A program made the translations under genes and the position numbers. A DNA stretch of 64,000 bases from Paracentrotus lividus (Eukaryota; Echinodermata; Echinoidea; Camarodonta; Echinidae): assembly GCA_940671915.1 (NCBI GenBank), contig CALNVZ010000641.1, positions 385,924 to 449,923 on the forward strand, written 5' to 3'. Shown here piece after piece: positions 61,036 to 64,000 of the stretch (positions within the stretch are counted from its first letter, which is position 1; every line of letters begins with the position of its first letter). The notes beneath the pieces were generated by a model. The model had not been told where the DNA came from. It was given only the letters and a program-made list of their open reading frames with translations, and did not search any database.

Positions 61036-62431
61036 GTTTGATGGACTGCCAACATGTGAAACTCTTATGTTGCTTAAAGATATTAATAGATAATATAAAT
61101 AATAAATCTGGATTTTAATAATGAAATATAAAATATAATAAATAAAATAATAACAATAATAAGCGCGAGCGAAAAATTGTTAGAGTTCCGTGGACATGAT
61201 GGAAGAAACACGAGTGTTGAAAGCCCATTTCAGCTTTAAGAAAATACATATCACCCGCGTAAATTCGGGAGGGGGGTGATTGTACATGCCATCCCCCATC
61301 TTTTTAATTGAGGGATGCACCCCCCCGGTGTCTTACGCCTCTGTTCGGAGTTCTGAATTATATCTCTTCAAATCTGAGATTAGATTTAATGTAATCATTG
61401 ATAAATATTAATTAGGTTTCTTCAAGGATGTAAATCTTAATGTTTCATGATAACCAAAGAACTAATTCATATAAAATATATCCGAATATGGTGGAAGCTA
61501 ATTCGCGGAGATGGATTTAGACGGAATTGGACTACTTTTAGACGTTGTGTTAGAGAGTTGTGAGACGGTTTTGAAACTTGTCGCGAGACGTCTCCGATAC
61601 TCTTTTTCCGTCGCGGAGAAGCCTCCTATAATTTTTTATTTTTTTTGTATTTATTTTTATTTTTTTTATTGTCGCGGCGACGTCTCTGCGACGCCATAGG
61701 CGGATCCGGGCGTGCGGGGTGGGGGGGGGACGCCCCCTATAATTTGAAAACCACTCATTAGCACCGTACATTTTTAACCGAAAATTTTGGAGCCCCCCCC
61801 CCCCCCTCCTGTAATACTGGACCCGTCACTACTGAGAAGGATTAGGACTGCTTTAGACATAGTCCCAAATCAGTCTCAACCGTTCGCCTCCGCCGAAATG
61901 AGCATGCCACCATTATCGCCATGCTAGTGCCTATGGTAATTAACCATAAACCTAAATTAGTTTCATGTTGTATAATTCAGCTTACAGAAAAATGTTTCAT
62001 TGATGTTGAAAAACATCTGATAAAAGGAAAAATACGAATATGAGAAAAATCGGGCCTCATGGACGTAGGACTCGTGGGAAAATACTCGGCCTCGTGGACC
62101 GTAGCGACTCGTGGGACGTAGGTACTCGTTGCGGATCGTAGGACTCGTGGGACGTAGGTCTGCGTGGGGACTAGGACTCGTGGACGTAGGACTCGTTGGA
62201 AAAAATACTCGGCCTCGTGGGACGTAGGACTCTTGGACGTAGGTCTCGTGGGACGTAGGACTCGTGGAAAAATATTGGCCTCGTGGGACGTTAGGACTCG
62301 TGCGGACCGAGCGGCTCTCGTGCGACGTAGGAACTCGTGGGACCGAGACGACTCTTGGACCCTCCCCTCCGTTTTGAACCCTTTTATAAGATATGTACTA
62401 ATTTTACTTTAAAGATGCAAAACATACTTAC

Positions 62432-62507
62432 AAACGGTCTCTAAACGTGTTAATCCACACAAAAACTCCCTCCATGATGCGTTGTGATCCGATTATCGGA
62501 AAGATCC
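62432..62507 (-). CDS. LRR exon f, indel-bearing copy
   Basis: Recognisable by TAAACGTGTTAATCC and TCCCTCCATGATG, with donor and acceptor in place, but 76 instead of 72 bases. Scattered one-base indels break the frame. The surrounding intron has the same kind of differences, so these may be assembly errors rather than real decay. Confidence 0.55.
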
Positions 62508-62801
62508 CTGTTAAAATAAATTTTTATCATTCGATGAAAAGAGATGTTTAAGGAAAAAAAGTTTAAATGAGCAGAATGGATTATTTGACAATAAGGTAAA
62601 GAAGAAAACGAGTATGAAACAACGAATTTAAAACTTTGTGCTTTTTCATTCTTGTTTAATGCATGACAATGAAACCATAATGGGAAAGGGCAATGTGCCA
62701 GCTTTATTTTCGATTTTGACCAAACATTGTCCTTGTGTTTTGGTTACTTTTTATAAAAATATGTATCATTTCTACTTCAATTGATGCAAAACATACTTAC
62801 C

Positions 62802-62874
62802 AAGTAACTATAAATTTGTTAATTCCCACAAAAGCTCCCTCCATGATGGTTGTTGATCCGATTATCGAAGATCC
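62802..62874 (-). CDS. LRR exon g, indel-bearing copy
   Basis: It matches exon d at the donor side (AGTAACTATAAATTTGTTAA) and exon b at the acceptor side (GATCCGATTATCG). About 73 bases, with several indels. The start differs by 370 bases from exon f. Confidence 0.55.
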
Positions 62875-63166
62875 CTGTTAAAATTAATTTGTATTATGAG
62901 AAAAGGGATGTTTAAGGAAAAACAGGTTATATGAGCAGAATGGGTTATTTGACAGTAAGCGCTTAAAGACGAAAAACGAGATGAACAAACGAATTGATTG
63001 TTCATTACATTTACTTGATTTAATACATGAGTGAATTGAAACCATAAATTGAAAGGCATGAAATGTCAGCATTATTCGACTTTGACCGAAACATTGTTCT
63101 TCTGTTTCGTAACCTTTTTATAAAATATGTACTAATTTTACTTCAAAGATGCCAAAACATACTTAC

Positions 63167-63243
63167 AAGCGTCTCATAAACCTGTTAATCCCACCAAAAG
63201 TCCCTCCATGATGCGTTTCGTGATTGATTTTCTGTAAAGATAC
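63167..63243 (-). CDS. LRR exon h, indel-bearing copy
   Basis: Closest to exon c (AAACCTGTTAATCC, GATACCTGTTAAAATG). About 77 bases with indels. It is the right-most LRR exon seen; the array probably continued before the LINE at 63.32 kb, or lies beyond the window. Confidence 0.55.
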
Positions 63244-63319
63244 CTGTTAAAATGAATTTGTATCATTCGAGAAAACAGATGTATTTTAAGAAAAAAAAAG
63301 TTAGTATGAGCAGAATGGC

Positions 63320-63790
63320 ATTATTTGGATTTCATGCCAACTGTGGAAACGATACTGCTCTACGGCTCATGTGAAGCATGGACAGTCACCCCAATGCTGG
63401 TGAGAAGTCTCTTAATGGGTGTTTACACAAGAATGCCTCAGAACAGTGCTCAACATCAACTGGAGACAGCAATACCAAACAAGACGCTCTATGGAAAACT
63501 CCAAAAAAATAGGTGACAGATAGCAACAAGAATGAATTGGCAGCTTCTGGTTCATTGCTTTTCGACCCCCAGGAGTGGCCGCCAGCAGTCTTCACCTTTG
63601 GAGCCCAAGCAAATGGACGTCAGGGGGCGTGGTAGAAAACGCAACATACTTAGACATTCATGAAATCGGATGCTGGAAGTAGTTGGAACAGACGAGCTGA
63701 AGAATTGCATGCAACGACAGGAATTAACTGGAGGATTCGCCCCCCCTACTAGGAACTCGGCAGTTTAGCCGACCTGGTAGGGTAGGTAGG
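63320..63790 (+). mobile_element. LINE 3' end, reverse-transcriptase C-terminal part, decayed
   Basis: The plus strand reads TVETILLYGSCEAWTVTP, then VYTRMPQNSAQHQLETAIPN and KTLYGKLQK. This is the pattern V-x-x-x-L-L-Y-G-x-E-x-W-T-x-T, Y-T-R-M-L-R, N-K-x-L-Y-G of the C-terminal region of a group of LINE reverse transcriptases. Downstream FDPQEWPPAVFTFGAQANGR corresponds to the later W-x-P-x-x-G-R-R block. Frame breaks show decay. The tail ends in a GGTAGGTAGGTAG repeat at about 63,779-63,793. It is inserted in LRR intron sequence. Confidence 0.7.
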
Positions 63791-63793
63791 TAG

Positions 63794-64000
63794 TAACCCT
63801 GTATACAGTACAATTACAATAGATGCCAGATGAAGAAATAAACATTGAGGCTACTAAACTAACAAATTATATCAAAATACACCAATTGCCTTTTCTTTCT
63901 TAACTTTGTAAGTATTCCATACGGACATAAAAATGGTATGACATAGCCTCACCAAAACCAAAAACAATTACTAATATCCATATGTTATCTCCTCTCTTTT
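63794..64000. other. Unassigned DNA at the window edge
   Basis: Nothing recognised. Confidence 0.3.

Larger units (their letters stand above)
58105..62360. mobile_element. Foldback element, about 4.25 kb, with 16-bp repeat arms
   Basis: The left arm (58,109-58,334) is a tandem array of TCCCACGAGTCCTACG-like 16-mers ending CCAATTTTTCTCATATCGCA. The right arm (about 62,020-62,355) is the inverse, with CGTGGGACGTAGGACT units. The LRR intron unit breaks at ...TTTCGGT (58,101) and resumes at ...CCTTTTATAA (62,379), so the outer limits are set by the host repeat. The interior is non-coding and contains other repeats. The right arm has many small indels. A compact relative is at 21,745. Confidence 0.7.

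Overview
This is eukaryotic nuclear DNA from a marine deuterostome, most likely a sea urchin (echinoid). Three things point there: a secreted cationic peptide gene with the layout of echinoid centrocins, large foldback elements built like the TU elements described from sea urchins, and dense interspersed repeats (AGGCCTA words, AGCGCGA runs, poly-C/G tracts, CR1/L2-like LINE tails). Genes have small exons, AT-rich introns and GTAAGT-type donors. There is no prokaryotic organisation. All exon models come from reading splice signals by eye and have no transcript support.

Left part (1-9.9 kb): mostly repeats. A possible first coding exon lies on the minus strand at 4.04-4.15 kb, below an NRF1-like and ETS-like promoter patch. 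A CACTG-ended DNA transposon (5.02-7.71 kb) contains a tRNA-like SINE head, a 500-bp foldback MITE and a 405-bp tandem repeat.

10.3-13.8 kb holds the clearest gene: four exons, plus strand, 184 residues. It encodes a signal peptide, an acidic pro-region, a Lys/Trp-rich helix made of 11-residue repeats, and an acidic tail. One Cys sits in the helix region and one in the tail, which fits a centrocin-like two-chain antimicrobial peptide precursor.

14-32 kb: an AT-rich stretch with a six-fold inverted 20-bp motif, several MITE-like elements, a 984-bp GGGTACATGCAGG-ended element, minisatellites, a few isolated candidate exons on the minus strand and a LINE endonuclease fragment. A 1,000-N gap (32,426-33,425) is followed by a ~1.46-kb unit present about 3.3 times (33.4-37.7 kb). 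One copy carries a 248-bp MITE whose empty site is visible in the others.

37.8-64 kb, minus strand: a small 50-residue ORF, then a leucine-rich-repeat (LRR) gene with 72-nt phase-2 exons. One diverged exon lies at 40.54 kb. Five clean and three indel-rich exons lie in a ~359-bp exon-plus-intron tandem array from 55.6 kb towards the right edge. Its introns were invaded by a CACANTGTG-rich foldback, a 7.18-kb ISL2EU-type DNA transposon nested in the tip of a ~4-kb giant foldback, and a second ~4.25-kb foldback with 16-bp-repeat arms. A LINE 3' end closes the window. Several duplicated blocks differ from their partners mainly by scattered indels, which looks like low-accuracy assembly.
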